64,000 nt of DNA. Origin: Phycisphaerae bacterium (GTDB lineage Bacteria; Planctomycetota; Phycisphaerae; SM23-33). The stretch spans positions 1 to 64,000 of the forward strand of contig JASLNT010000049.1 in assembly GCA_030745875.1 (NCBI GenBank). The letters are read 5' to 3'. A model generated the notes under the pieces. It searched no databases. It saw nothing but the letters and a program-made list of their open reading frames with translations, and was not told the DNA's origin. Shown one piece after another: positions 19,152-27,381 of this stretch (its first letter is position 1; every line of letters begins with the position of its first letter). A program made the translations under genes and the position numbers.

Positions 19152-20114
19152 ATGCCCCGATTGTTGACAATTTGGATACTGGTTGGAATTGCGATCCTGG
19201 CGACCTCGATGATACTGAGCTTCCAGGCTCCGCAGAGCGATGCGGCGAGTGTTTCGCCCGCAACGCGCCCTGCGCCGAAAACCCGCATAACCTATCTTCC
19301 GAGCAGGGGACTTTGCATACTGGTCAACGAGGAGATTGGCGAATCCAGCGGGCTTGCGGCTGGGCGGACCAACAAGGGCGTTTTCTGGACGCATAACGAT
19401 TCCGGAGACGCGCCGCGAATCTTCGCCTTCAACCACGCTGGAGCGGATCTGGCGTCCGTCAGGATCACCGGAGCCTCTGCGCGGGATTGGGAGGATATGT
19501 GCTCGTTTGCGATCGGCGGGAAGAGTTTCCTGATGCTCGCCGACATCGGCGACAACAGGGTGTTTCGCAAGAGCTGCAGTCTCTACGTCCTGCCCGAGCC
19601 GAAGCTGAACGTCAAGCAGCGAGGCCGGGAATTGATCGCCCCGGTTGGCGCGACTATCAACTTTCGATATGAAGACGGAGCCCATAACTGCGAATCGATA
19701 GCCGTGGACCCCGCCACGCGAACAATATATCTGGTATCCAAGCGCAGACCGTCGGTTTGCAAGGTGTATGCAATGGCGCTTCCGGTTAAATCGCCGAAGA
19801 AAACGCTTGTCGCCAGGGCGATAGGTACGTTGCGGATACCTACAGCCACCGCGATGGACATTTCACCAGACGGTTTGCGGGCGGTTGTCGGAACGTACGG
19901 ACATGCTTACGAATACGTCCGCCGCCCCGACGAGACCTGGAAGGCGGGTTTCTCGCGGGACCCTCGCGTAATCAAACTGCCGTTTCGCACTCAGGGCGAG
20001 TCGATCTGCTTCGGACGCGACGGGCGGACCCTGTACCTGACCAGCGAGAACCTTCCGGCTCCCCTGATACAGATTCCCGCCAAATCGCCTGCGACGAAAC
20101 CGTCGACGAAGTGA
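19152..20114 (+). CDS. Membrane-anchored or secreted propeller-like protein, unknown function
   Basis: A 320-residue protein with AGGAG before the ATG. Residues 5-24 are one hydrophobic segment that could be a signal anchor. The rest has a propeller-like rhythm with conserved phrases GVFWTHNDSGDAPRIFAFN, TGASARDWEDMC, LMLADIGDN and AMDISPDGLRAVVGTYGHAYEY. Proteins with such WTHNDSG/DWEDM phrases are common secreted hypotheticals; I cannot assign an enzymatic activity. The gene is divergent from the dihydrouridine synthase, with 43 bases between the starts. Confidence 0.7.
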   Translation: MPRLLTIWILVGIAILATSMILSFQAPQSDAASVSPATRPAPKTRITYLPSRGLCILVNEEIGESSGLAAGRTNKGVFWTHNDSGDAPRIFAFNHAGADLASVRITGASARDWEDMCSFAIGGKSFLMLADIGDNRVFRKSCSLYVLPEPKLNVKQRGRELIAPVGATINFRYEDGAHNCESIAVDPATRTIYLVSKRRPSVCKVYAMALPVKSPKKTLVARAIGTLRIPTATAMDISPDGLRAVVGTYGHAYEYVRRPDETWKAGFSRDPRVIKLPFRTQGESICFGRDGRTLYLTSENLPAPLIQIPAKSPATKPSTK

Positions 20115-20331
20115 AGAATCGGCCCGTCCGATATCACCATGTGTTTCAGATTCTCAGCACAAGGAATCTCTGCAAGTAATATCCGCCGGATAAACGTGCA
20201 ACTATCGCAGTCGCCATAGTCTTCGATCGACCTTTGAGCTTTATCATGGCGGGCGGCGGCGGTTATTGAGTACACTGAGGATATGAATTCGGATGACACG
20301 TAATCGATACCGAACAAAAGGATAGGTCACA

Positions 20332-21771
20332 ATGAACAGACGACACTTTCTAAAGACAGTTGGAATCGGCGGAGTCGCTCTTGCCGCATCGATCCGCACG
20401 CCCTCTATCGCAGCAGACCCAAAGGTCAAGCCCAACTTCATCATCATCTTCATAGATGACCAGGGCTATCAGGATCTGGGCTGTTTCGGTTCGCCTAACA
20501 TAAAGACGCCCAATATCGACCAGATGGCCAGGGACGGTATGCGGTTTACCGATTTCTACTCCGCCGCATCGGTCTGCACACCGTCGCGAGCGGCGCTCAT
20601 GACCGGGTGCTATCCGGAGCGCGTGGGCAACCTTGGGGTTCTGTTCCCGCGGAACAATACCGGGCTGAACCCCGAAGAGACCACGATCGCCAAGATGCTC
20701 AAGGGAATCGGATATGCAACCGCGTGCGTCGGAAAATGGCATCTCGGTCACCTCAAGGAATTCCTTCCCACCAGCCACGGATTCGATTCGTACTACGGGA
20801 TTCCTTACAGCAACGACATGACCATCGCCGCCAATATGAAGCTCTCCAAGGACATCGTGCTCCGCGAGAAGCAGACGCTGGAAACTCTCAAGAAGCCCAA
20901 GAGGAACCTGGTTCCGCTGATGCGAGGCGAGGAAGTTATCGAGTACCCAGCCGACCAGAACACGCTTACCAAACGCTACACACAAGAGGCGATCGCGTTC
21001 ATAAAGAAGAACAAGGGCGGAGACTTCTTCCTCTACATGCCGCACACCATGCCCCATATCCCGCTTTACGTTTCCCCGGAATTCGAAGGCAAGAGCGAGG
21101 CGGGGCTTTACGGCGACTGCATTGAGGAGATCGACTGGTCGGTCGGCGAAATCATCAAGACCCTCAAGGCCGAAGGCATAGATAAGAAAACCTTCATTGT
21201 CTACACGTCCGACAACGGTCCGTGGAATCTCTCCGGTAATAAGACATGCAAGGTTAAAGGCAACAAGAATCGCAGAATAGGCGGTTCGGCGCTTCCGTTG
21301 AGAGGTTACAAGTTCCAGAAGTGGGAAGGCGGAATGCGCGAGCCGACGGTTATGTGGTGGCCTGGCAGGATACCGTCTGGAAAGGAATGCAACAAGTTGG
21401 CGGGAACTATCGACATCCTCCCCACCCTAGCCGCTCTGTCCGGCGCCAAACTCCCCGAAAAGAAGATCGACGGCAAGGACATCACCCTGCTTATCGAAGG
21501 GCATTCCGGCGCCAAAACACCGCACGAGGCGTATTTCTACCGCACCAAGGCGGTCAGGTCGGGCAAGTGGAAGCTCATCGACAACAAACTGTTCGATCTT
21601 TCCGCGGACATCTCGGAATCCAAGAATCTAGCCGACGACAATCCGGAGATCGTCGCCCGCCTTAAGAAGCTTCTTGAAGCGCACAAGGCGGAAATGTCAA
21701 AAGAAGGGCGTCCGTGCGGAAGAGTAGGCTCGGCGCCGCAGAAGAAAAAGAAGAATCGCAAGAAGAAATGA
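20332..21771 (+). CDS. Type I sulfatase (arylsulfatase A-like)
   Basis: A 479-residue sulfatase that hydrolyses sulfate esters, exported folded by the Tat route (MNRRHFLKTVGIGG). Metal site DD at 42-43 (FIDDQGYQDLG). The maturation motif is CTPSR at Cys82, the residue to be converted to formylglycine. GKWHLGH and YTSDNGPWN provide further active-site residues. The C-terminus is very basic (KKKKNRKKK). AAAGGA precedes the ATG. A second sulfatase follows after 50 bases. Natural substrate unknown; probably a sulfated glycan. Confidence 0.93.
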   Translation: MNRRHFLKTVGIGGVALAASIRTPSIAADPKVKPNFIIIFIDDQGYQDLGCFGSPNIKTPNIDQMARDGMRFTDFYSAASVCTPSRAALMTGCYPERVGNLGVLFPRNNTGLNPEETTIAKMLKGIGYATACVGKWHLGHLKEFLPTSHGFDSYYGIPYSNDMTIAANMKLSKDIVLREKQTLETLKKPKRNLVPLMRGEEVIEYPADQNTLTKRYTQEAIAFIKKNKGGDFFLYMPHTMPHIPLYVSPEFEGKSEAGLYGDCIEEIDWSVGEIIKTLKAEGIDKKTFIVYTSDNGPWNLSGNKTCKVKGNKNRRIGGSALPLRGYKFQKWEGGMREPTVMWWPGRIPSGKECNKLAGTIDILPTLAALSGAKLPEKKIDGKDITLLIEGHSGAKTPHEAYFYRTKAVRSGKWKLIDNKLFDLSADISESKNLADDNPEIVARLKKLLEAHKAEMSKEGRPCGRVGSAPQKKKKNRKKK

Positions 21772-21821
21772 TCGCCTGAATCGATCGAGCCTCTGAGCGA
21801 AGAAACAGTAGAGGACGCGTA

Positions 21822-23186
21822 ATGAAGCGGCGTGACTTCCTGAAGGCGGCGGGGTGTTGGGCGGTTGCTTTTGGGGTGACCGGCCGATCACGGGCCGCCA
21901 AGCGCACCGACCGGCCGAATATTATCTACATCCTGGCCGACGATTTGGGATATGGCGATCTCGGCTGCTACGGGGGGAAACTCAACGCCACTCCGAATAT
22001 TGACCGCATGGCTGGCGGAGGCGTTCGGTTCACCGATTTTCACGCCGCCAGTTGGTGCGCCCCAAGCCGCATCTCGCTGATGACCGGTTGTCATCCGAAC
22101 CGACCCGGACTGATGGGACGCAATTCCGCCAGGCTCTCCGACAGGATCACCATCGCTGAGATGCTCAGGGAGCAAGGTTATGCTACGGCGCTGATCGGCA
22201 AGTGGCATTTGGGCATGGGGAAGGGGACCCATCCGCTGGACCAGGGATTCGACTACTGGTTCGGAACGCGTGGAAGCAACGACTGGGACGGGCCGCGACC
22301 GAACTACGGTTCGTTCAAGAATGCTCCGGAGAGCGCCTGGAAGACTCCGTTGTATGTGAATCGTCAGCGGAAGGGAGTCATAAGGCAGTCGCTGTTCACC
22401 CAACGCTACACGAAAGAGGTTGTCCGGTTGATCCGCGAGAACAAGGACAAACCGCAGTTCATCTACCTGGCGCACAACATGCCGCACGTTCCGATCTTTG
22501 CCTCTGAGAAGTTCCGGGGCAAGAGCGCAAACGGTGTTTACGGCGACGTTATCGCTGAACTTGACTGGTCGGTCGGCGAGATCATCCGGGCCGTGAAGGA
22601 CGCCGGTCTCAGCGACAAAACACTTATTGTCTTCACCAGCGACAACGGTCCGTGGACCATGTTCAAGGAATTCGGCGGTCTGGCTGGACCGCTGCGCGGG
22701 GAGAAGTCGACCACCTGGGAGGGCGGGCAACGCGTGCCGTGCGTCTTTTACTGGCCCGGCGCGATCAAGCCGATGGTCAACTCGGAATTCATGGTGAATT
22801 GCGACGTTTATGCTACGTTGGCCGGGCTTACCGGTTCGACCGTGAAGAAAGGTCAGGCCATCGACTCAAACGATATGTCAGGCGTGCTTCTTTCGGGCGA
22901 CAAGAGCCCCAGAACCAGGCACATCTTCTATCACCACAAGGCGATGGCCTACAGGAGCGGTGATTACAAAGTCCATTTCTCCACGCGTCGGCGCACGCGC
23001 GATCCGGAAACTGGAAAGGGCGAACCTTCGAAGCCCCACAACCCGCCGCTGTTGTTCAATGTCAAAAAGGACATCGCCGAATCCAGAAACATCGCCGCCG
23101 ATCACCCCAGAATTGTCGAACGATTGACCAAAGAGTTCAAGCAGGCCCAGGCCGCGATCAGGAACTGGGAGAAGTTGCCCGGTTGA
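21822..23186 (+). CDS. Type I sulfatase (arylsulfatase A-like)
   Basis: A 454-residue sulfatase with twin-arginine start MKRRDFLKAAG. Metal ligands ADDLGYGDLG at about 40-41, maturation Cys79 in SWCAPSRISLMTG, GKWHLGMG, and the second metal site TSDNGPW. It diverges clearly from the preceding sulfatase, so the pair is not a recent duplicate. AGAGGA lies before the ATG. Both probably belong to one transcript. Likely periplasmic or extracellular, acting on a sulfated saccharide. Confidence 0.93.
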   Translation: MKRRDFLKAAGCWAVAFGVTGRSRAAKRTDRPNIIYILADDLGYGDLGCYGGKLNATPNIDRMAGGGVRFTDFHAASWCAPSRISLMTGCHPNRPGLMGRNSARLSDRITIAEMLREQGYATALIGKWHLGMGKGTHPLDQGFDYWFGTRGSNDWDGPRPNYGSFKNAPESAWKTPLYVNRQRKGVIRQSLFTQRYTKEVVRLIRENKDKPQFIYLAHNMPHVPIFASEKFRGKSANGVYGDVIAELDWSVGEIIRAVKDAGLSDKTLIVFTSDNGPWTMFKEFGGLAGPLRGEKSTTWEGGQRVPCVFYWPGAIKPMVNSEFMVNCDVYATLAGLTGSTVKKGQAIDSNDMSGVLLSGDKSPRTRHIFYHHKAMAYRSGDYKVHFSTRRRTRDPETGKGEPSKPHNPPLLFNVKKDIAESRNIAADHPRIVERLTKEFKQAQAAIRNWEKLPG

Positions 23187-23272
23187 ATGACCGCCTGCCC
23201 GCGTTCGATTCCCAACGGGAGGTCCGTCGACAATCAATCCGCATGCGGGTTAGCTTTTTTGCCGAGAATCCG

Positions 23273-23278
23273 TATGAT
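23273..23278 (+). promoter_or_regulatory. Candidate -10 box immediately before rimO
   Basis: TATGAT is followed by seven bases and the GTG start of rimO. There is no Shine-Dalgarno sequence. This would place the transcript start at the start codon (leaderless). The -35 position shows only a poor match (TTAGCT). Confidence 0.4.
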
Positions 23279-23285
23279 CTAGCGC

Positions 23286-24614
23286 GTGGTTGATTCAGAG
23301 GAACAACATGTAACCGTTTCATTCGTATCCTTGGGCTGCCCGAAGAACCTGGTGGACTCCGAGAAAATGCTTGCGCGCCTGGCTGAAGGCGGCTGTGTTG
23401 TCGGAGCGCCTATGGATGACGCCGACGTGATTGTAATCAATACGTGCGGTTTTCTGGCCGACGCGCGGGATGAAGCGATGGGAGTGATATCCGAGGCGCT
23501 CGAGCACAAAGCGGCGGGTCACGCCGGGCGAGTAGTAGTCGCCGGGTGCCTGGCGCAGCGCAATGGGGAGGAACTGTTCGACCAGGCTCCCGGGATCGAT
23601 GCTATTGTCGGCGTTAACGACCGCGAGGCGATACTGCAGGCCGTCACCGGACAAAGCAGGTCGCAAGTTAACCCGTGCACGCACCGGATCGGAAGCGACG
23701 CCGGACGCTTCAGGCTGACGCCCAAACATGTAGCTTACCTGAGGGTTGCTGAAGGCTGCAGCCATCCGTGTACGTTTTGCACCATTCCCGCCATTCGCGG
23801 ACCGTTCCGGTCGAAACTAGCCGCCGACGTGCTGGGAGAAGCCGCTGAGTTGATTGCTGATGGGGCGATTGAACTGAGCGTCATCGCCCAGGACACCACC
23901 AGCTACGGTTCGGACCTGGACGAGATCGACCTGGTTGGGCTCCTGAAACAACTCGATTCGATTGAGGGAGCGACCTGGATCCGCCTTATGTACACCTATC
24001 CGCGTCGGTTCACCAACGAACTGGTGAGGACTATCGACCAGTGCGACCACGTTGTCCCATACGTAGACATGCCCCTGCAGCATATTTCCGACGGCGTCCT
24101 GAAACGCATGGGGCGCAAAGTCAGGCGCGAGCGAATTGAAGAACTCCTCAGAGAGTTGCGGGAGGCGAATGTCACTATCCGCACGACGTTTATTGTCGGC
24201 TTTCCGGGTGAAACCCAGGCTGAATTCGATGAGTTACTCGAGTTCATAAAGGAATTTGAGTTTGATGCCATGGGTGTTTTCGCATATTCTCCTGAGCCTG
24301 GGACCTCCGCAGCCGATATGCCCGACCAAGTTCCCGACGAGATCAAAGCCGAAAGGGTCGCCGCAATGATGGCCGCCCAGCAGGAGATTGTATTCGCCGC
24401 CAATCAGGATGCGATAGGGCAGTTAGTCGACGTGCTGATCGACGGTGTTGACGAACATGGACGATGCATCGGGCGCCACGCCGGGCAGGCTCCCGAGATT
24501 GACAGCCTTTGCATACTGACCGAGCCGCGGCCCGCCGGTCAGATACTGACGGTTGAAGTGGTGGGCTCAGAGGGATACGACCTCATCGTCCAGCCGCAGT
24601 CAGATGGTCAATAG
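23286..24614 (+). CDS. rimO: Ribosomal protein S12 methylthiotransferase RimO
   Basis: A 442-residue radical-SAM enzyme that adds a methylthio group to an aspartate of ribosomal protein S12. The N-terminal MTTase domain has the three auxiliary-cluster cysteines in SLGCPKNLVDSE, NTCGFLADAR and VAGCLAQRNG. The radical-SAM cluster is CSHPCTFC in the RVAEGCSHPCTFCTIPAIRG block. A TRAM domain closes the protein. The SLGCPKN start distinguishes RimO from MiaB. The start is GTG. It heads a run with pgsA and pgpA, a frequent arrangement. Confidence 0.95.
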   Translation: MVDSEEQHVTVSFVSLGCPKNLVDSEKMLARLAEGGCVVGAPMDDADVIVINTCGFLADARDEAMGVISEALEHKAAGHAGRVVVAGCLAQRNGEELFDQAPGIDAIVGVNDREAILQAVTGQSRSQVNPCTHRIGSDAGRFRLTPKHVAYLRVAEGCSHPCTFCTIPAIRGPFRSKLAADVLGEAAELIADGAIELSVIAQDTTSYGSDLDEIDLVGLLKQLDSIEGATWIRLMYTYPRRFTNELVRTIDQCDHVVPYVDMPLQHISDGVLKRMGRKVRRERIEELLRELREANVTIRTTFIVGFPGETQAEFDELLEFIKEFEFDAMGVFAYSPEPGTSAADMPDQVPDEIKAERVAAMMAAQQEIVFAANQDAIGQLVDVLIDGVDEHGRCIGRHAGQAPEIDSLCILTEPRPAGQILTVEVVGSEGYDLIVQPQSDGQ

Positions 24615-24658
24615 TTTTTCTGAATGCTTATAGTCTCTATGTCGCTTCATCGAGAATT

Positions 24659-25300
24659 ATGAACTGGAAGTTACCCAATCAGTTGACCGTTGGCAGGATG
24701 GTGTTGTCGATTGCGTTCTTTGTGTTGCTCGGCGTGTACGAGCAGGGCGCATCCTGCGGGCGATGCTTGCTGAATATCGCATTTGGGCTCTACATTGTCG
24801 CTGGGATCACCGACGTACTGGACGGGTATCTCGCTCGCAAATGGAACATCACCAGCGCTTTTGGGCGGATACTTGACCCGGTGATGGACAAGATCCTGGT
24901 TGTAGGGGCGTTTATCATGCTGACCGGTCCCAATTTCGCGATGACGCCCGGTGCGGTCGACGAGAAGTTGCCCGGTTGGATTACCGGCGGTATGATCTCG
25001 TCAGTCCAGGCGTGGATGGTTGTCGTGATTCTGGGGCGGGAGTTCCTGGTCTCCGGTGTGCGGGGATACAGCGAATCGCAGGGCATGAAGTTTCCCGCGA
25101 CCCCCGCAGGTAAGATCAAGATGTTTGTACAGTCGTTTGCGATATGCACGTCGTTGTACCAGCAGGCCAACGTTCCGACGGCGATGTGGGCGATCTATAT
25201 GAAGGTCGTCTGCGTTTGGCTTGCGGTGATCGTGACGCTTCTCAGCGGACTATCGTATTTGAACAAGGCCAGGGGACTCCTCCTGGGCGGTGATGAATAG
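24659..25300 (+). CDS. pgsA: CDP-diacylglycerol-glycerol-3-phosphate 3-phosphatidyltransferase
   Basis: A 213-residue integral membrane enzyme that makes phosphatidylglycerolphosphate, the committed step to phosphatidylglycerol. The CDP-alcohol phosphatidyltransferase signature is complete: TDVLDGYLARKWNITSAFG then DPVMDK. The N-terminus PNQLTVGRMVLSIAF is also typical. Four or five hydrophobic segments are visible. An extra segment of about 20 residues (GAVDEKLPGWITGGMIS) separates two helices. It ends 11 bases inside pgpA, suggesting coupled translation with the next enzyme in the same pathway. Confidence 0.93.
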   Translation: MNWKLPNQLTVGRMVLSIAFFVLLGVYEQGASCGRCLLNIAFGLYIVAGITDVLDGYLARKWNITSAFGRILDPVMDKILVVGAFIMLTGPNFAMTPGAVDEKLPGWITGGMISSVQAWMVVVILGREFLVSGVRGYSESQGMKFPATPAGKIKMFVQSFAICTSLYQQANVPTAMWAIYMKVVCVWLAVIVTLLSGLSYLNKARGLLLGGDE

Positions 25301-25778
25301 GTTTCGCAAATTTCTGACCACGGGCTTGGGGTTGGGTTACGCGCCGTTTGCGCCGGGCACGTTCGGATCGGCTGGCGCGGTGGGGGTCTTCGCCCTGACC
25401 GTGTGGATTGCTCCCAAGCCGATTTGCGTTATCGGCGTGATGGCGCTGGTTGCGATATTCTTCTCTGTGGTGTGCGTCCGCCTCGGACCGTTCACCGAAA
25501 AGGCGTTCGGTAAGAAGGACCCGTCTCAATGCACCGCTGATGAATGGGCCGGCCAGGCCGTTGCGATGCTCGGCCTTCCGATAGTCGGGTGCGGCGCGTG
25601 GATTACGTGTTGGGCGGGCTTCGCAGCGTTTCGCCTGTTCGACATAACCAAACCGCCCCCGGTCCGCCAACTGGAAAAACTCCCCCAGGGCTGGGGAGTG
25701 TTGGTCGACGATCTCGCTGCGGGGGTCTACGCCAACATAGTAGCCCAGGTGATCCTCCGCTTATGGCTTGCAGGCTGA
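25290..25778 (+). CDS. pgpA: Phosphatidylglycerophosphatase A
   Basis: A 162-residue membrane enzyme that dephosphorylates phosphatidylglycerolphosphate, completing PG synthesis after PgsA. Signatures are GLGYAPFAPGTFGSAGAVG at the N-terminus, ADEWAGQAVAML in the middle (the family's DE-xxG metal site) and RLFDITKPPPVRQLEKLPQGWGVLVDDLAAGVYAN near the end. Three or four hydrophobic segments. Two ATGs (25290, 25293) are possible starts. It overlaps the pgsA end. Confidence 0.93.
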   Translation: MMNRFRKFLTTGLGLGYAPFAPGTFGSAGAVGVFALTVWIAPKPICVIGVMALVAIFFSVVCVRLGPFTEKAFGKKDPSQCTADEWAGQAVAMLGLPIVGCGAWITCWAGFAAFRLFDITKPPPVRQLEKLPQGWGVLVDDLAAGVYANIVAQVILRLWLAG

Positions 25779-25989
25779 CGTTACGGTGAGAAGCGAACTG
25801 CCTGGCCACAGGTGCGACCTTGTTGCGAGTAAGCTGACGCGCCGTCGACCGCTAAACGACGGGTAAGGCGTGTTGGTTGGGCTCATATCTTGACCGCTGG
25901 GGCGTCGGGCGGTAACCTTCTTTCTTCGAGCACTGGGTTGTGCTTTTTCGATGATTGACTGAGGGGTGCGGAAGAAAGTGAGAACTGCG

Positions 25990-27381
25990 ATGGAGATGAA
26001 CGCCAAGAGGCTGACCCGTAGAGGTTTTCTGAAGTCGGCGGCTGTGGGAGCGATTGGGCTTTCACTTTCGTCCGGCGCCGGGGCTAAAGACACCGCCGAC
26101 CGCAAGCCCAATATCATCTTTGTTATGGTTGACGATATGGGCTATCACGATCTGGGCTGCTTCGGCAGTAAGACGATTCTCACGCCGAATATCGACAAGA
26201 TGTGTGCTGAGGGCGTTAAGTTCACCGACTGCTATTCCGGCGATACGGTGTGCGCACCGGCGCGCAGCACGCTGATGACGGGCACCCACAAGGGACACAC
26301 TCCCGTCCGCGGCAATAGCGGCGGGATTCCGCTCCACCCCGAGGATGTTACGGTCGCTGAAGTGCTGAAGAAGGCCGGCTACGCGACCGGCGGGTTTGGC
26401 AAGTGGGGCTTGGGCAATCAGGGCGAGGACGGGGCGGCGGAGCGTCAGGGGTTTGACCTGTTCTTTGGATACTACAACCAGTGGCACGCCCATACGTACT
26501 ACACGCACCTGTTCCGAAACAGCGTGAAGGTCGAACTCAACGGGCGATATACGCACCACGCGATCTACGACGAGACGATCAAGTTCATCAAGGCCAACGC
26601 CGATCGACCGTTCTTCTGCTACTGCCCGTGGACGCCTCCGCACGCGGCGTACCAGATTCCCGAAGATGAACCGGCATGGGCGCTGTACAAGGACAAGCCA
26701 TGGAAAGACAAGTCCGCCAAAGTCGCTGCGGCGATGGATTCGATGATGGACAGGCAGGTTGGCGAGATTCTCGCGCTGCTGAAGGAACTGAAGATCGACG
26801 ATAACACGATCGTGTTCTTCACGTCCGACAACGGGGCGGCGAAGCGTTTTGACGGGATTCACAATTCGTGCGGAAAGATGAAGGGGCACAAGCGTTCGAT
26901 GAACGAAGGCGGTATTCGCGTGCCGATGGTCGTTCGCTGGCCGGGCAAGATCAAGGGCGGACAGGTTAGCGATCTTCCGTGGTATTTCCCCGATGTAATG
27001 CCAACTTTCGCCGAGCTTGCGGGCGTTTCAAAGGAAGTCCCTAAAGACGTTGATGGAATTTCAATCGTGCCAACGCTGCTGGGCACGGGCCAGCAGAAGA
27101 AGCACGAATACCTGTTCTGGTCATCCGGCGTTCACGCTGTGCGGATGGGCAAGTGGAAGGGGATCGGCGGCAGGCGGAAAACGCAGCTTCGCTTGTACGA
27201 TCTGAGCAAGGATATCGGCGAGGAGAACGATATCGCCGACAAGCATCCTGAGATCGTCAAGAAGATCACCGAGATAATGGAAACCGCCTGGGTCGAAGCA
27301 CGCAAGCAGGTTGACGACGGCAAGTACACGGGCAGAGAACGCAAGCCGAAGCGGCCGAAGAAGAATAACAAGAAAGCCTAA
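25990..27381 (+). CDS. Type I sulfatase
   Basis: A 463-residue sulfatase. The ATG at 25990 is preferred to the GTG at 25966; it has GTGAG upstream and gives a Tat signal with LTRRGFLKSAAVG. Metal ligands VDDMGYHDLG, maturation Cys88 in TVCAPARSTLMTG, GKWGLGNQG instead of the more common GKWHLG, and TSDNGAAKRFDG. The GKWGLG variant is shared with the pair at 35003 and 36562. The C-terminus is Lys/Arg-rich. The stop overlaps the stop of the convergent reverse gene. Confidence 0.92.
   Translation: MEMNAKRLTRRGFLKSAAVGAIGLSLSSGAGAKDTADRKPNIIFVMVDDMGYHDLGCFGSKTILTPNIDKMCAEGVKFTDCYSGDTVCAPARSTLMTGTHKGHTPVRGNSGGIPLHPEDVTVAEVLKKAGYATGGFGKWGLGNQGEDGAAERQGFDLFFGYYNQWHAHTYYTHLFRNSVKVELNGRYTHHAIYDETIKFIKANADRPFFCYCPWTPPHAAYQIPEDEPAWALYKDKPWKDKSAKVAAAMDSMMDRQVGEILALLKELKIDDNTIVFFTSDNGAAKRFDGIHNSCGKMKGHKRSMNEGGIRVPMVVRWPGKIKGGQVSDLPWYFPDVMPTFAELAGVSKEVPKDVDGISIVPTLLGTGQQKKHEYLFWSSGVHAVRMGKWKGIGGRRKTQLRLYDLSKDIGEENDIADKHPEIVKKITEIMETAWVEARKQVDDGKYTGRERKPKRPKKNNKKA

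Noticed and set aside
21822..21880. Possible lipoprotein cysteine at residue 12 of the sulfatase at 21822
   Set aside because: AAGC occurs before the hydrophobic segment, not after it, so it cannot be a lipobox. The Tat signal explains the N-terminus.
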